Assembly (NCBI GenBank): GCA_010093605.1
Contig: MU004195.1
Coordinates: 1,135,736 to 1,199,735 of the forward strand
Source: Lophium mytilinum
Taxonomy: Eukaryota > Ascomycota > Dothideomycetes > Mytilinidiales > Mytilinidiaceae
Length of the DNA: 64,000 nt
Direction: 5' to 3'
In this document: positions 38,102 through 49,976 of the stretch, one piece after another
How the letters are laid out: each line of letters begins with the position of its first letter
Numbering within the stretch: position 1 is the stretch's first letter
Notes under the pieces: model-generated
Database searches by the model: none
The model's input: only the letters and a program-made list of their open reading frames with translations
Told to the model about the DNA's origin: nothing
Position numbers and translations under genes: made by a program

Positions 38102-40963
38102 TCATCCATACACGTCTCCCCCCTGCCCTGGCGCCCCTTCATTCGCCGTACTTAGCCTCGCACAAAGACTCAGAAACACGACCGTTTCCGTCGCCGCTAG
38201 ATAATTAAGCGTATCGAGTAGAATCTTCAAATGCCGGGAGAAATTATCCTCATACTTATGCATGATATCAAACATCTTGTCTACTTTCGCTGGATCGAAG
38301 GCGATAGATGTGGAGGCGGATTTGGAGTGGCCATGGGCAGGCTTGGATGGAGCTGACGCTGCTGACGCCGCTGCTGTTGCTGCGTTGGCGAGTTCAGGGT
38401 CCGCTTGGACAAGGTACCGCGAGAGGGAGGACGTAAAGTTGGCGAACATGGTGCACGTGGCTAGAATTTTCGAGTTGATCTTAGGCATGGTTAGCTAGTG
38501 TTACGTTGGACGCTGAGATAGGGGAGGCGACTACTTACCCTTAACAGCTTCGAGTTGGTAAGCATGCACTCCTTCAAACACGTGGCCAAGAAATCGACGT
38601 GGTCCTGCATCAGCTCATCCACCGTGCGCTTGACCTGCGCCGGCTCGCCCGCCTTGTGCGGCACGTCCTCACTGCCTTCGTTCAATCTGGACATCAGGGA
38701 CACCCAGTTCGGCTCGATGACTTCCGAAGTGCAGTAATAGAGCAGTTGCTGAACGAAAATCAACATCCTGGCCCGCAACGTCCATGCTTTTCGTTTCCAC
38801 ATTTCTATTCGTGGGTTTTTGCTGCGATGCTTCCAGCTGAGTACTTTGCTATGGTCAGTCCAGCTTCCCACGAGCAGTGTCTCGAGGTGTCGAAGCGAAA
38901 GTAGGTATCGGAATAGAAGTTGATAGCGGGTGAGTGTGACACGGCTGACGACTAGGGAGAGAGGGAATGGCATCGCGTAGTCCAGCACAAGAGCGTCAAA
39001 TCCGGTAATGTCTTTATCGTCTGTCACTGGTGCTTGAGTGGCGGGGGTGGTGTAGTTTGAGATAGCTCCAGTTGCAGCATCCTGATCGAGACCGGTCACG
39101 TTGACAATCTTCATCAACCAGTTCGTCAAGCCGACCTCGTTCATCTGTACTTTGACGTCTTCTTTGAAGGGGTCTTCCGCAGCTACACTACCAGGCTGCC
39201 GTAGTACGATATCAAGCAAAGACTGGAGCTTGCCAATGTTTACCAATTTGGCAGGCTTCTTGAGCTCAGAGGTTCCAAGCTCGAGGAAGTAGGTGAAGAA
39301 ATCTGAGCGATCCAAGAAAAAGTAGTGCTTCAGTGATCTTAAACGTGCTGGAAGAGCGTGCGTCGTGAGCAAAAGATTGAAGAGTGAGGAGTTGGCGTAG
39401 GCATAAGCAGCATTTACGTTTTCGAGGAATCGTGGATCGTCGAAGCTTTGCGGAACATCTTGGACGACCTTGCTGACGTCCACTCCACCACATTCCCGGA
39501 CGACGTTTAAATACTTTCCAGCGAGCAGCACCTTATCTTTGACTCCCTCTAGCTGGGGCGGGACGAGGCTGTCTCGGACAGTATAACGTTTCTCCCAGTA
39601 TTCATCCGTGTAGTCCTGATCTAACCGCTCGCGTTTGATGCTCTTTTGCTCCTTTATGAGAAACTCGGCATGAGGGTCTTTGATGCCCCCATGGTGAAGC
39701 CATTCATTTAACATCGCCATGTAAGGCCGGCTGGCGTCTCGTAACAGCCTCGTCAGCAGCGTCCTCGCAGCAGGGTCTCCGGACATTGACGCCAATCTCT
39801 TCGTGATCAGCCCCAAAACATTTCCGCCCTTGCATATCTTTTTGGCAGGCAGTCCTGCCTGACCTCCCTCTCGCAACGATTCAAGGATGCCTTCTAGGTT
39901 GTCGCTATCATCTGAGGAGTCTTCTGAGTTCTCGTCGTCTTCAAGAACTCCGTTAGCCTTTAGCAGCTCACTTCCTACGGTGTAAAGCTGGAACAGCATG
40001 TGACTGGTCGGTTTCGTATGCAGGTTCAAGACGTGTAGCGTGAAAGCGGGATTGGTGAGCATCTGGTGTTCCAACTGGGCCATGAGCACCAAATAGTCCT
40101 TCAAAAGGTGTCGCACCGTTGCACAGAGCGCATGATTGACAGCTCCAAACTCCTCTCGGCTCAGCACTTCTATGGAAGCCTCTACCGCGGTGTAATGCGT
40201 GGCCATCTTCAACATCGAAATGGTCAGGTCCCGCAAGCTAGGGTCTAGATGCGCAAGGATACGGAATTGAGGTCCAGTCAAGCGGTCCTTCTCTTCAGAG
40301 GGATTGTATGTTTCAGCAAATCTTATGTATTGCCCCTCAAAGCCCATGAACACGAAGAGGAGGTCCTCGATAATTGCTGCTTCCTGCGCATCGAGGGATA
40401 ACTGATTGAGCGATTGTGGCTGTAGAGCCTGTGGGGCGGTCGATGCTAGAGGCGGTATTGAGACACGGGATGCTAGTGGTGCTGTGGTATGAGGTATGAT
40501 AGTGGCCTGGGGGGCCCATGGTATTTCTGAGGGCATAGTGTCAGTGATTCTGCTCGTCCTTCCTAGTTGGTGGGCCATTGCCTAACATACCTGGGATCTC
40601 TTCGAGGCCCTTCCTCGACCCCGAGTTGCTCGCCGAAGCTCTTTCCGCGGGTTTCGGCACTCTGTCTGCATCGCGACGGCTTCTTGCGTTGACTCGGCTC
40701 TCGGAAGTGTGTTTCAGCGGACTTCTCGACCGCGCGGTCACGGTTTCCCTGGTCAGGACTTCTTTCTTCTCTGTTCGTCGTTCTGGACCCGTCGTTGCTG
40801 CCGAGGGCTTCCTTAGGTGTGCCGCAGGGGCGCGTCGTTCATTTTCTCCCAGCTTCGAGGACGAAGATACAACGCGGGGTCGGGCTCCGCCTGCGGTGGA
40901 GGTGGAGACTTTGCGCTCAGCCGGGGAGGGCAGTTTCGAGGCCGGAGGGTGGCGCGAAGACAT
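38102..40963 (-). CDS. alp4: Gamma-tubulin complex component 2 (GCP2/Spc97/Alp4)
   Basis: Subunit of the gamma-tubulin complex that nucleates microtubules at the spindle pole body. Exons on the minus strand are 40591-40963, 38539-40526 and 38102-38479 (junction phases 1 and 0), giving 912 residues. The first 125 residues are a disordered Ser/Arg-rich tail. The GRIP1 start is EAAIIEDLLFVFMGFEGQYI, followed by FGAVNHALCATVRHLLKDYL, DYTDEYWEKRYTV and KVLLAGKYLNVVRECGG, which point to GCP2 rather than GCP3. GRIP2 is visible as YFFLDRSDFFTYFLELGTSE, DYAMPFPLSLVVSRVTLTRY and FLATCLKECMLTNSKLLR. The third exon completes it. Residues about 225-250 form an acidic insert (ENSEDSSDDSDN). Confidence is high. 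Confidence 0.93.
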
Positions 40964-41466
40964 GATTGCGGTCTCGAGGTTCCATAGGTTGCCTTTGTGT
41001 TGGTGTTGTGCGATCAGGCAACCCAGAATACGTCGACTATCTCTCTACGAAACACGCCCGCGTTGTGAATGTTTATCCCGCGTCAAACTAGGCCGAATTG
41101 GGTAAGTGGTATTTTCAGGTACCGAGACGTAATATATCTACTTCCTCACCTCCTCCTCACATCTCAGGACTACATCTTGGGCTATGGGACGCGGTGAACT
41201 GAACTGGCTAAACGGCGCGCAAAGAATAATTCTATACTACTATGCAGATCCAAAAGGTGATACTCATAGTGCTACCTAAAATTACAGCGTCGGCTTCAAA
41301 CCAAGCTATTTACAACTCATGCTTGCAATCCCGTCATTAACTCATTATCGTTAACCTCAGACCTAGACATAGCCAATGCAAGATGTTCCAGTCATCTAGA
41401 TTGTAGTGAATTCTGCTATGGTTTTATCGATCGAACTCCAAAGAATTAGAACCCAGTGAGTGATAT
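40964..41466. other. Intergenic region
   Basis: Upstream of the GCP2 gene and downstream of the acyl-CoA-binding gene. No gene is seen. Confidence 0.45.
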
Positions 41467-42669
41467 TCAACTTGGTTTCTTCGCAGGCATCATCTTAGCC
41501 ATCTGTGCCCCTCCAACCTTCTGTACTTGAGCAACGGCATCGCCCAGCAATACCCGAACAGCACCTTCAAGTCGGCGGTCCTTTCTCCGCCGCATCCAAA
41601 GGAGAACTATTCCGAGAATGACAAAATCAATAGCGATATGCTTCAAAGAAGCCCAAGCAGTCCGTATTAGCCAGGAGAAGAACGTGTATCTCCGGCTGCG
41701 ACTAAAAAGCCGACGGGATTCGAGCTGCTCCCTTAATGCGGCGACCTCGGCCGTCATCTTTACGAGCGCCTGTTCCACTCGCCGGCGCCATTTGTGGTCC
41801 GATGGATTCGGCGCGGAGGGAGGTGACCGGCTCGGACTCTTGTTATAGGGCGATTCACCCCTCTCTTCTGGATTCCCGTTCCCTTCCTCATTTTCCAGAT
41901 TGGGGTTGTACTGGGAATCCTGAGCGTCCACGAACTCTTCCCCGTTGTCGTCCATATCATCTAGCTCCTCCTCTTCGTCTTGCGACATGGGACTTCTGAC
42001 TCGTAAGGGCGCGTCTGGTGGTATCTGATCCATCGTCCGGTAGTCGCGGGTGCCACTGGATCCGAGTCCTGGGTAAGGTGGGGGCATATGTAGACCCATG
42101 GTTCCCATGGTTTGTAGGGGCGAAGATGATGAGGATGACGGGACGTTCGATTTGACTTGGTCCCATACGAATTCCAGTTCTGCGACGAGTTCTCGGGAGT
42201 CTGGACTCGGGGAGGCGAACTTGTGCATCGTGTCGATTAAGGTCGTAATATATTGCCGTTTAGCTTCTGTCCGCGACAGCCCATTCTGTTGTTTCCATGC
42301 GTCCCTGGTGACCTCTCGTCAGTGAATAGATCGATGTCGTATGGTAGGGTTGAATACCACTTCTCGCGCGCGCGGTGCACATCATCACCACTGCCTTCTG
42401 GTCTCTCCATTATACCATCCACATCACCCTCTACCAAACATTAGCCTCTACCGGAAGATACTTCCGACGAAGTTTACCCATGCTCTGCTTGTATAAGCCA
42501 TAGAGGCGGAGGCGGACGGCGGATGGCGGCTTCTGTGCGCCCGTTCGGATTTTGTTGACAGTGTTGAGAGCGTGGCTGAAGACGCGATCTGTCCGATCAA
42601 ATGAATGTTAGTGGGGGGCGATGTATCGGAATGCGTAGAGGGGCAGCGCATACCGACTGAGTCTGACAT
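41467..42669 (-). CDS. Membrane-anchored acyl-CoA-binding protein (ACBD5/Atg37-like)
   Basis: Exons on the minus strand are 42654-42669, 42478-42588, 42358-42430 and 41467-42304, with junction phases 1, 1 and 2, giving 345 residues. The first exon codes only MSDSV. Splicing yields an ACBP fold: DRVFSHALNTVNKI, KPPSAVRLRLYGLYKQSMEG, a WDAWKQQNGLSRTEAKRQYI block and the closing helix, all within about residues 6-100. A long acidic disordered linker with EEEELDDMDDNGEE follows. Then comes a coiled-coil-like helix (VEQALVKMTAEVAALREQLE) and a C-terminal membrane helix at about 287-303 (IAIDFVILGIVLLW) with basic flank. This layout matches peroxisomal tail-anchored ACBD5 and yeast Atg37, which bind acyl-CoA and act in pexophagy; localisation here is inferred. 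Confidence 0.9.
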
Positions 42670-43523
42670 AGTCGATGTCGTCAATCGGCAGCGGGACGCT
42701 GGGCCCGATTCATCCAGCTACAGTATGGCGGCGGAGGGTAGATTGTGTATTCTCGGCGACAATAGGAATATCGCGGCTGAGTATGTACTCGTCGTGCATG
42801 GCGACATTGGGCACGAGGGCAGGGAGGGTGTGAATTGCCGTAGTCTCTAAAGCCGCGGTTGATTGTCAAGGGATAGGGCCGATCAGGGTCCGGGCAATGA
42901 CCGAACACTTGCACGTGTCGCTCTCGGTTTCCACTCAACACCATGCTCTTATCTCCATCATCACAATCATCAAAAAAAATTCCTGAAAAAGTGTTGAGTC
43001 GACTCTCTAATGCCTTCATGCCTATAGAAAAACTCAGAATCGATCGAGCTATTCCAATTGTCTTTCAGAACTATCTTACGACCAGTCTCGGACAGGTCCT
43101 TGAAACACCGTACCAGGGCTTTGATAGATACAGCTTCAAATATTGCCCAGATCAATGGAACTTCATAGTCTAGCATGTTTGTATCTCTTAGTCTCCATTC
43201 AGCGCTCACATATGCCTCCACGTCTTTCTTTCACCATACGATAGGGTCCCGACATGTGCACAAACCGCATACATAAAATGTAAGAGGTCCACAAACTTGG
43301 TGGCAGCAATACCATCGTATGATTGCGAATTCACGGATCCATTCCGCGATGTTTAATGTTGGTAAGCAGGCCTATTAGTCAAGAGGCTTCAGAGTGAAGG
43401 TCTACGCCCTATCATTGACATTGCTCGTATATGAAGGAAGAAAGATCCGTTCGAACTTCTTTCTCTATCCAAAGCCTCTCAATATAGAACTGCTTTCATA
43501 GATCGTTCAACAGATCAGAAACA
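42670..43523. other. Intergenic region with a coding-like remnant
   Basis: A minus-strand frame of about 83 codons at 42970-43221 reads like protein (for example LVRCFKDLSETGRKIVLKDN) but has no ATG at its open start and no splice partner that I could find. It is either a relic or an isolated exon. Nothing else is seen. Confidence 0.35.
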
Positions 43524-44141
43524 ATGTCGTCTCGCTCCGCCCTCGTGCTCATCGACGTCCAAGAGGGATTCTCCCATCCAACCCATTGGGGCGTAGCCCG
43601 CTCAACGCCCTCACTCGAAGACAACATCCCAATTCTTCTCTCCGCGTTCCGAGCAGCTGGGGCACATATCATCCACGTTCAGCACGTCTCAGCCCATCCA
43701 GACTCGCCCCTCAACCCGTCCAACCCAGGAGTCAAATTCAAATCATGCGCCACTCCGCTCGCAGACGAGCTTATCTTGACTAAGCGCACCAATTCGGCCT
43801 TCATAGGCACAGATCTAGAAGAAAGGCTAAGGGGCATGGATCTCCAGCTTTTGGTTATAGCAGGGCTCACGACGATGCATTGTGTGAGCACCACGACGCG
43901 GATGGCTAGCAACTTGGGTGTTTTGAAGCACCCCTATGATGGAACTGGGGTGGACTGGGCAGGTAATGGACGGATTGTTCTTGTGAAAGATGCTACGGCG
44001 GCTTTTATCGCGGAAGATGAGGTCAAAAGGGGATGGAATGCGGAGCTCGTGCATGAAGTACATTTGAGTGCGTTGACTGAGTTCTGTGAGGTTCAGACGA
44101 CGGAGGAAGTGGTGAAAGACCTTGAAGGGAAAAATAAATGA
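43524..44141 (+). CDS. Isochorismatase-like cysteine hydrolase
   Basis: An intronless frame of 205 residues. The family triad is present: Asp11 in ALVLIDVQEG, Lys87 in LILTKRTNSAF and Cys120 in GLTTMHCVSTT. A hydrolase acting on an amide, ester or vinyl ether is expected; substrate unknown. After the catalytic helix the text LGVLKHPYDGTGVDWAGNGR interrupts the usual short turn before IVLVKDATAAF. The stretch at about 43918-43962 begins with GT and ends with CAG and could be an unusually short intron in frame, but it is left in the model because the frame is open. An in-frame AATAAA overlaps the stop. Neighbours give no pathway. Confidence 0.85.
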   Translation: MSSRSALVLIDVQEGFSHPTHWGVARSTPSLEDNIPILLSAFRAAGAHIIHVQHVSAHPDSPLNPSNPGVKFKSCATPLADELILTKRTNSAFIGTDLEERLRGMDLQLLVIAGLTTMHCVSTTTRMASNLGVLKHPYDGTGVDWAGNGRIVLVKDATAAFIAEDEVKRGWNAELVHEVHLSALTEFCEVQTTEEVVKDLEGKNK

Positions 44142-44559
44142 TCTGAGCGCAGTATCTCTGGCGAGACGCATTGACGCATTTTGGGCTGGACTATGCCCAT
44201 CAAAGATACTCTTACAAGGCTATAATATCGTGACGTTGAATAAAATGTCATGGCCTTGCATAAACCCTAACTTGAAATCTCAATTCGTCTGGAAGCTCTT
44301 CTCGCATAAACAACGCAGTAGCGTTCAGGTTATCATTCCACGTACCTCTCACTAAGCATTGTGCCACATTTTAAACTTCGAGAAATAGTATTCCTCCAAC
44401 CTCGGTCTCTCGTCTTGAAAATGCGTCATGCGGGTGGTTGTGGAGACCTTTTGCACAGCCACAGGCCCCATGCATAACACCAGGCAACATACACCAAAGA
44501 CCGCTCATTTCCCCTCTCATGAACACCGTTCTGGGAACGATGGCGTTTTAATTCAGAAT
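44142..44559. other. Intergenic region
   Basis: Between the hydrolase and the RanBD gene. Nothing recognised. Confidence 0.4.
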
Positions 44560-46515
44560 ATGGACCCCTCTTCCCTGAAGAATGATATTACAGGCATAAT
44601 GCCTGCCTGTATTAACGTACGCTCCCGTCCACTCATCGCGAACTGCTTAGTTCAGCCTTGCTAATTTGTCGAAGGCTGCAATATTGGTCCACATCAACGC
44701 CGACAATGATCCTGCGGATAAGACTCGTGCATCAGCGCTCATGAAAGACATAGGAATCCTCTATGATATTTTTAATTCGATTGAGCCTCTCCTCACATCC
44801 AACGTATTCCCCGGTGCTCGCAACGGAGCTGCCCTCCAAGCGAGCTTGCAGTCATGCATCAGCGACTGTGGTATCACCCTTGCGACTATCCAAGAAACGC
44901 TTAAGAGCCCCAGTAGTTTCGAACGAAGCGGCGTCTTCCGCAAGGCAACTCCCACCGAAAAAGCAACGGAGACTCAGTTCTTCTATCAGCAGGTGACACT
45001 ACACCATACTGCTCTGACACTCGCTTCGCAAGCTATCAAATTGTGAGACTTTTCATCTCTGTCAAAAGAAGAACTTCCGTTAATCTTGAATGTTTCAGAT
45101 GCAACGCCAGCCAAAACATCCCCAAACAGGACGTCTCACAAAGGCTCAAAGACTTCAAAGCCCAAATCAGCAAAGCCATGGAAGCAATCGCGTTGCACCA
45201 GCAAACCACCATCCCAAACACCTTGACTACCGTAACTACCGGTCATAGCCGCGCACCTAGTAATCTATATAAGCTTGCACTGCAAGCCGAAGCGCTGCGA
45301 GCAAGTGTCATTGTCGACACGAACGCATCGTCGACCAGGAGCAAATCGCTACCACATGACCTCTCAACCGCCCCCACATCATCAAGCCCAGACTCAAGTC
45401 TCGAAATGGAGAAGAAACTCCTAAAACAATTCATCCAGCTGGGCGACGAAAATCTGCGATTACACGAATACCAAAAAGCAGAAACCTGCTTTTTCGAAGC
45501 CAACGAGCTCTTCAGAATCTGCAACGAAACTCCAGACCCAGAAGCACTCGACGACCTCCAATCTAGGCTCGCACTAGCATACTGCGCGCAGGCGAAATGG
45601 CACCTCGCTGAACTGATCCTCTTCCCAATGCTCGACTCGGAACGGATTCTGGACCTGCTGGCAACACACTGCCTCCACGCGCTGGCGATGGGCCTCCTTT
45701 ACATAGGCCAGCTCGAAACTGCGGAACGTGCATGTCGCGGAGCGCTCCAATGGAAAGAAAAGAAGTTCGGGAAAGATTATCGCTCGTATCTAGTCACAGC
45801 CGAGATCCTGGCGCGTATCTGCCACACAAAAGGTCTGCGCGATGAGGCGGACTCATGGCGTGTGCTGCTCCCGAAGAGCCTCTGGCTACATGGGAACAAT
45901 GCGTGGGAGCTATACCTAACGATGAGCTGTCCGGAACTCGACACTGTGTCGACGGACTCCAATGGCCGAAGCGTTGAAGGAACCAGTTACGTGACGAAGT
46001 GGGGAGGATACCGGTCAGGAGACCCACCTATCACTGACGGCCTCACGGAAGCAGCCCACCCCAATTTCTCCCCCTCACTTTCTCCCTCTTCATCAAAATC
46101 AGCAAGACTCGGTAACGAGAACGAGGGTTTCACCAAGCTCTGCAAATTCTCCGCGAAACTCTTCATTTTCCGCCGCACCGATCACACCTGGGGCTTTCAC
46201 GGCGCCGGCGAAGTCGTCTTAGTAAAATACAAGAGCAATGGGGTGACGCGGCTGATGATGCGGAAAGACAAGTCGTTGAAGCTGATTATGGATCATCGCG
46301 TGGATCCAAGCACTAAGATAAGCTTGAATACGACTAGTGATCGGAGTTGGGTGTTCAATGCGAAGGATGATGTCGCTGAGGGAACGCCGAGGGATTTGAC
46401 GCTCGCGCTGAGATTTGAGAACAGTGAGAAGGCGGAGCTGTTCAAGAAGGCTTTTGTGAAAGCGCAGGAGAGTAACGCGGAGGTGTTGGTGCCAGGGGGT
46501 GGGGTTGGGGGTTGA
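44560..46515 (+). CDS. Fusion: STAND-type fungal N-terminal region, TPR-like helices and C-terminal Ran-binding domain
   Basis: Exons are 44560-44616, 44675-45042 and 45099-46515 (junction phases 0 and 2), giving 613 residues. Residues 1-140 are helical (MDPSSLKNDITGIMPACINA, then ALMKDIGILYDIFNSIEPLL) and resemble the N-terminal domains of fungal STAND/NLR-like proteins. A Ser/Thr-rich linker follows. Residues about 249-395 contain TPR-like helix pairs (GDENLRLHEYQKAETCFFEA, HALAMGLLYIGQLETAERAC). Residues about 490-605 match a Ran-binding domain: HTWGFHGAGEVVLVKYKSNG, RLMMRKDKSLKLIMDHRV, SDRSWVFNAKDDVAEGTP and LALRFENSEKAELFKKAF. RanBD proteins bind Ran-GTP at nuclear pores; here the role is unknown. 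No nucleotide-binding domain is present between the N-terminal region and the TPRs. Confidence 0.82.
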
Positions 46516-46649
46516 GGGAGGGTCGGTTATGATGTTTTCAGAGAAGAGAAGTATAGAAGTAGGTCTTTGTGACTGATTATTGGCCTTTGCTCCCCATGAC
46601 ACTGTACTTCACCAAATTACTCACTGCCCTCCATTCTCTTACGGTCTCC

Positions 46650-47744
46650 CTAACCTGTTCCTTGAAAATTCATCTCCTCCATCCCAAATTCCCGCGTCCA
46701 ATCCGCCTCCTTATCCACCAACCCCTCCTCTCCCGTCAAGCAATCAAACGCCACATTCATCCTCTCAACATCCCTATGATCGCTCATAGGCGTCTTAAAA
46801 CTCTCTCTCTTGATCAACCTCGCAACCTCCAACCGTGGCGCCCACGCCCTCAATCTCTGAATTGCTGCAGTCATATCCCTCACGTGATTAAACTGGTGCC
46901 GATATCCCGCGCGACAGCTCTTACTACTGTCCAGAAACCCATCCCGCCCCATCTTGCTCCACGTAGTAAGATTGACCACAACCTCACGAAGCGGGATAGT
47001 AGTAGCATTGGCGTCATCCGGTAAAGAAAGCGCATCAGGACAAATCCACGGCATCCTCACGCACAGCCGCCGCAGGGTCGGAAGATTCGCCGCGATGTCA
47101 CGGCATATCTGACTCCTCGCAGCTTCTGCCGCGTAAAAGTAAGGGTCGTACTGCACGTCCACCACCAAGCTCGTCAGCACTTTCTGCGGCGCGGCGAGCA
47201 GAGTGCTGAGATCGGGGAGTTCGAGCACGTGGGGCAGGGACCAGATGGGGACGCTGGCGGGTCGGGTTACGGATACGCGGATGTCGAGCGCTTTGAGATG
47301 CTGGCAGGAGCGGATGAAGGCGCGGAGGTGGTGGATGCTGGCTTTGCGGGGCATGCGCCATGTGTGGCCTTCTACGGGGGTGGTTTCTGTGGCTCGCGCG
47401 CCGGGGAAGGGGGGTAGGGAGGTGGTGATGTTTAGGAGGTCGAGTTCGAGAGAGCGCAGTTTGGATGAAAGGGTGTCTACGTTTGTTATAGACGCGATTT
47501 CGTCTAGCATCGGTTGTCGGATTTTCGGTGATATCGTAAAGTCTTTCGAAACTTCATTTTCGACACACAGAAAATCGCCATTTGTTCTAGGGAATAGCTT
47601 CACGTGCTGGAAGGAGATGGAGTGGGCAATTTCGAACCAGCGTTTGCTGATTGTTAGAAGGGATAGTTGGAGAGGGAAATCGCTCACGCCTGCGTAGCGG
47701 AGGATTTGGAGGTAAATTTCTGTTGGAAGAGATTCTAGAGACAT
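46650..47744 (-). CDS. F-box protein
   Basis: An intronless frame of 364 residues from the ATG at 47744. The N-terminus SLESLPTEIYLQILRYAGVS is an F-box, followed by LSLLTISKRWFEIAHSISFQ. The remainder contains Leu-rich segments (HLRAFIRSCQHLKALDIRVS, NLPTLRRLCVRMPWICPDAL) of the kind seen in fungal F-box/LRR-like proteins. It probably recruits an unknown target to an SCF ubiquitin ligase. It converges with the RanBD gene with only 134 bp between stops. Confidence 0.82.
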   Translation of the reverse strand: MSLESLPTEIYLQILRYAGVSDFPLQLSLLTISKRWFEIAHSISFQHVKLFPRTNGDFLCVENEVSKDFTISPKIRQPMLDEIASITNVDTLSSKLRSLELDLLNITTSLPPFPGARATETTPVEGHTWRMPRKASIHHLRAFIRSCQHLKALDIRVSVTRPASVPIWSLPHVLELPDLSTLLAAPQKVLTSLVVDVQYDPYFYAAEAARSQICRDIAANLPTLRRLCVRMPWICPDALSLPDDANATTIPLREVVVNLTTWSKMGRDGFLDSSKSCRAGYRHQFNHVRDMTAAIQRLRAWAPRLEVARLIKRESFKTPMSDHRDVERMNVAFDCLTGEEGLVDKEADWTREFGMEEMNFQGTG

Positions 47745-48977
47745 GGTTAAGATAAACAAGTTGAGCGTGAAGAAAGAATGAATGACATTTGGAGTGTTTA
47801 AGAAATGACGAAAGAAAAAATTGTTGAGCTTGTGCTGACTGACTCAAGGAGGAACAAAAAACGGTGAAGAGACCCTAAGGCCCATAGATAGAGCATCGAC
47901 TAAGCCTGTTCGGGACTAACCAATCTCCCTCTCGAGTTTCAGACATGATTAGTTGATAAGGGTCAGCTATGGCGTTGTTGTGTGAGCACCACATTCTAGT
48001 ATTGTCAGCGGATTGATGATTGACGAGGAACGAGTGCTAGAACTGCCCGATGTCGGGCCCCTTCCTCTCTAGCAGGCTTACTCAGCATCTAGTGCATATC
48101 CTTCGTTCATTAGCTAGCTTTCTCGCCATCATCAATACAACAGCCTTTGGCCCCACATCTGGTCTTCTTTGCTTTTCCATCTAACTGCCGCTCACCGAGC
48201 TGAACCACGGAGGTACACAGTGTGACAGGGCAGCCCCTGGATGCGTCCGATGAATTAGCGTGGTGTTCCCGCCAAGGGTGAACTACATGGGATTGGAACG
48301 GAGGAAGCCCTTTTCTGGACCAAATGTTACCGAGACTGAGCTGAATCTGCTACGAGCATGGTACCGCAAGGCGTTACCTTCGAGATTATCCCTCTTTCGC
48401 AGCTGACTTTCCTGGCTTGATATCCGCTCTAATCACCCAATGCATCCAGAGGCTATTTTTGTAATGCATTCATCGATGCACGGTCCTCGCATGATTCGTA
48501 CGCTCGCGTAGCAAATAGGTATTCAGCGCCGCGTTAGCTGCCTACATAGTAAACACCTTTCTCATCGCGCGCGTCCTCGCTATCCTCCTACCATTGCCAA
48601 ACTAACGCCACGCTAACCACGGCTTCCGACAACGCTTCTCCACGTTGCTCGATAAGACGTATCACGAAGCTGCCAAGAGCTGCGTGTTATCTTTCTTAAG
48701 TGGGGTTAGATTGTTATTGCTTTATGGTTAGACGTCTAGAGAAACGAAGCAAGAAGAACCAAGCCGAGCTCAGAGGTCAACAGGTCGACCCGCAGAGCCA
48801 ATCAGCTTAACGTCTATCAGGACCTCAGCGGTCACTATCGAGGGAGCTCAAGCTGCCATCGGAGGCTGGCTTTCCACGAGAGACTGCGGATTGAAAGATT
48901 CTTACTCCTGTCCCACCTTGGTCCCTTGCATACTCAGCATCGTTCTCCAGACATCATTTGGAATTTCCAATCCCAAC
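47745..48977. other. Intergenic region
   Basis: About 1.2 kb upstream of two divergent F-box-type genes. No coding frame, and no repeat noticed. Confidence 0.45.
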
Positions 48978-49976
48978 ATGCGCTCAAATCCAGCACTCGA
49001 AACCTTACAGTGGATACTTTTGGCTCCTCTCATATTGTGCGGCTTTGCCGTAAATTCTGTACTCCGACCTATAAGGAACGCGCAAGTCAAACGTAAATCC
49101 CGCGCAGTTCAGCTTCTGCTAGTACCTCAGCTTGGGCCCAAACGGACACGCAAGCTCACCTTTCAGCGAGATGCAGATCAAAGTCAGTCGCTATTCTTTA
49201 CCAAGTTGCCCGCAGAGATTCGAATGATTATATATGAGATGGTCTTGCGTAGCCATGGCTTTTCAATTTGGATAGACAGTCCTCTTTCTATACCCTTAAC
49301 GCCACATCTCCGCGGCGAAGCACGTTGCCTCCATCCTAGTCATACACTTTGCGATCTTGACTGGAGTTATCCGGATCACATATGCCCGAGAAGCGTGCTG
49401 TTAGCAAGATATCTTTTTTTGCCGCTCTCTTGCAGAAGAATGTACGTCCGCTTATGCGATCTTGTTTCCATCACATATGTCACATCGACTAACATATAGC
49501 TAAGGTATTCGGAGTCTATTGACCTGCTCTATTCCTCCAACACTTTCAAACCCCAGAATGTGCAATCTTTACTCTGGCTCTCAACTCGGCTTCAACCTCA
49601 ACGCTTCCACGCTATCCGGGTCGTGGAGTTTGACTACTTGATTAAGAGGCTACCTGGCTATGTAATCATACCCGAAGACTCTTCCAAGTACATCCCAGAA
49701 AGTGCTGAAGACTGGTGCTTCGTTTGGGGAGTAGTCTCATCCATGAGAGGTCTCAGGCACTTGCATGTGGAACTAGTGATCGAGCACCGCATGGAAGGGG
49801 CATGGCTCGCTCACGAAGACAGATTACTGCAGCAGGTCAGGAGGGTTGTCATTCCTCCGCGCTTCGATCTCGTTATGCCGTTCCGCGGATGTCGTCAGTA
49901 TGATATGGGTCCCTCCTCGTGTCGACTATTGCCCATTGAAGAAAGGCGGCTGGACTACCGTCGCGTAGAGTATTGA
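48978..49976 (+). CDS. F-box-like protein with N-terminal membrane anchor (DUF7730-type)
   Basis: Exons are 48978-49441 and 49505-49976 (phase 2), giving 311 residues. A hydrophobic segment at about residues 9-28 (LQWILLAPLILCGFAVNSVL) followed by basic residues suggests a membrane anchor. The family helix is SLFFTKLPAEIRMIIYEMVL. The intron splits the Met codon of CRRM-YSESIDLLYSSNTF exactly as in the neighbouring paralogue. The C-terminal half contains VWGVVSSMRGLRHLHVELVI. No catalytic motif. Together with the next gene it forms a tandem pair. Confidence 0.8.

Noticed and set aside
38102-40963. GCP3 (Spc98) as identity
   Set aside because: The KYLNVVRECG block and the arrangement around it fit GCP2 rather than GCP3.
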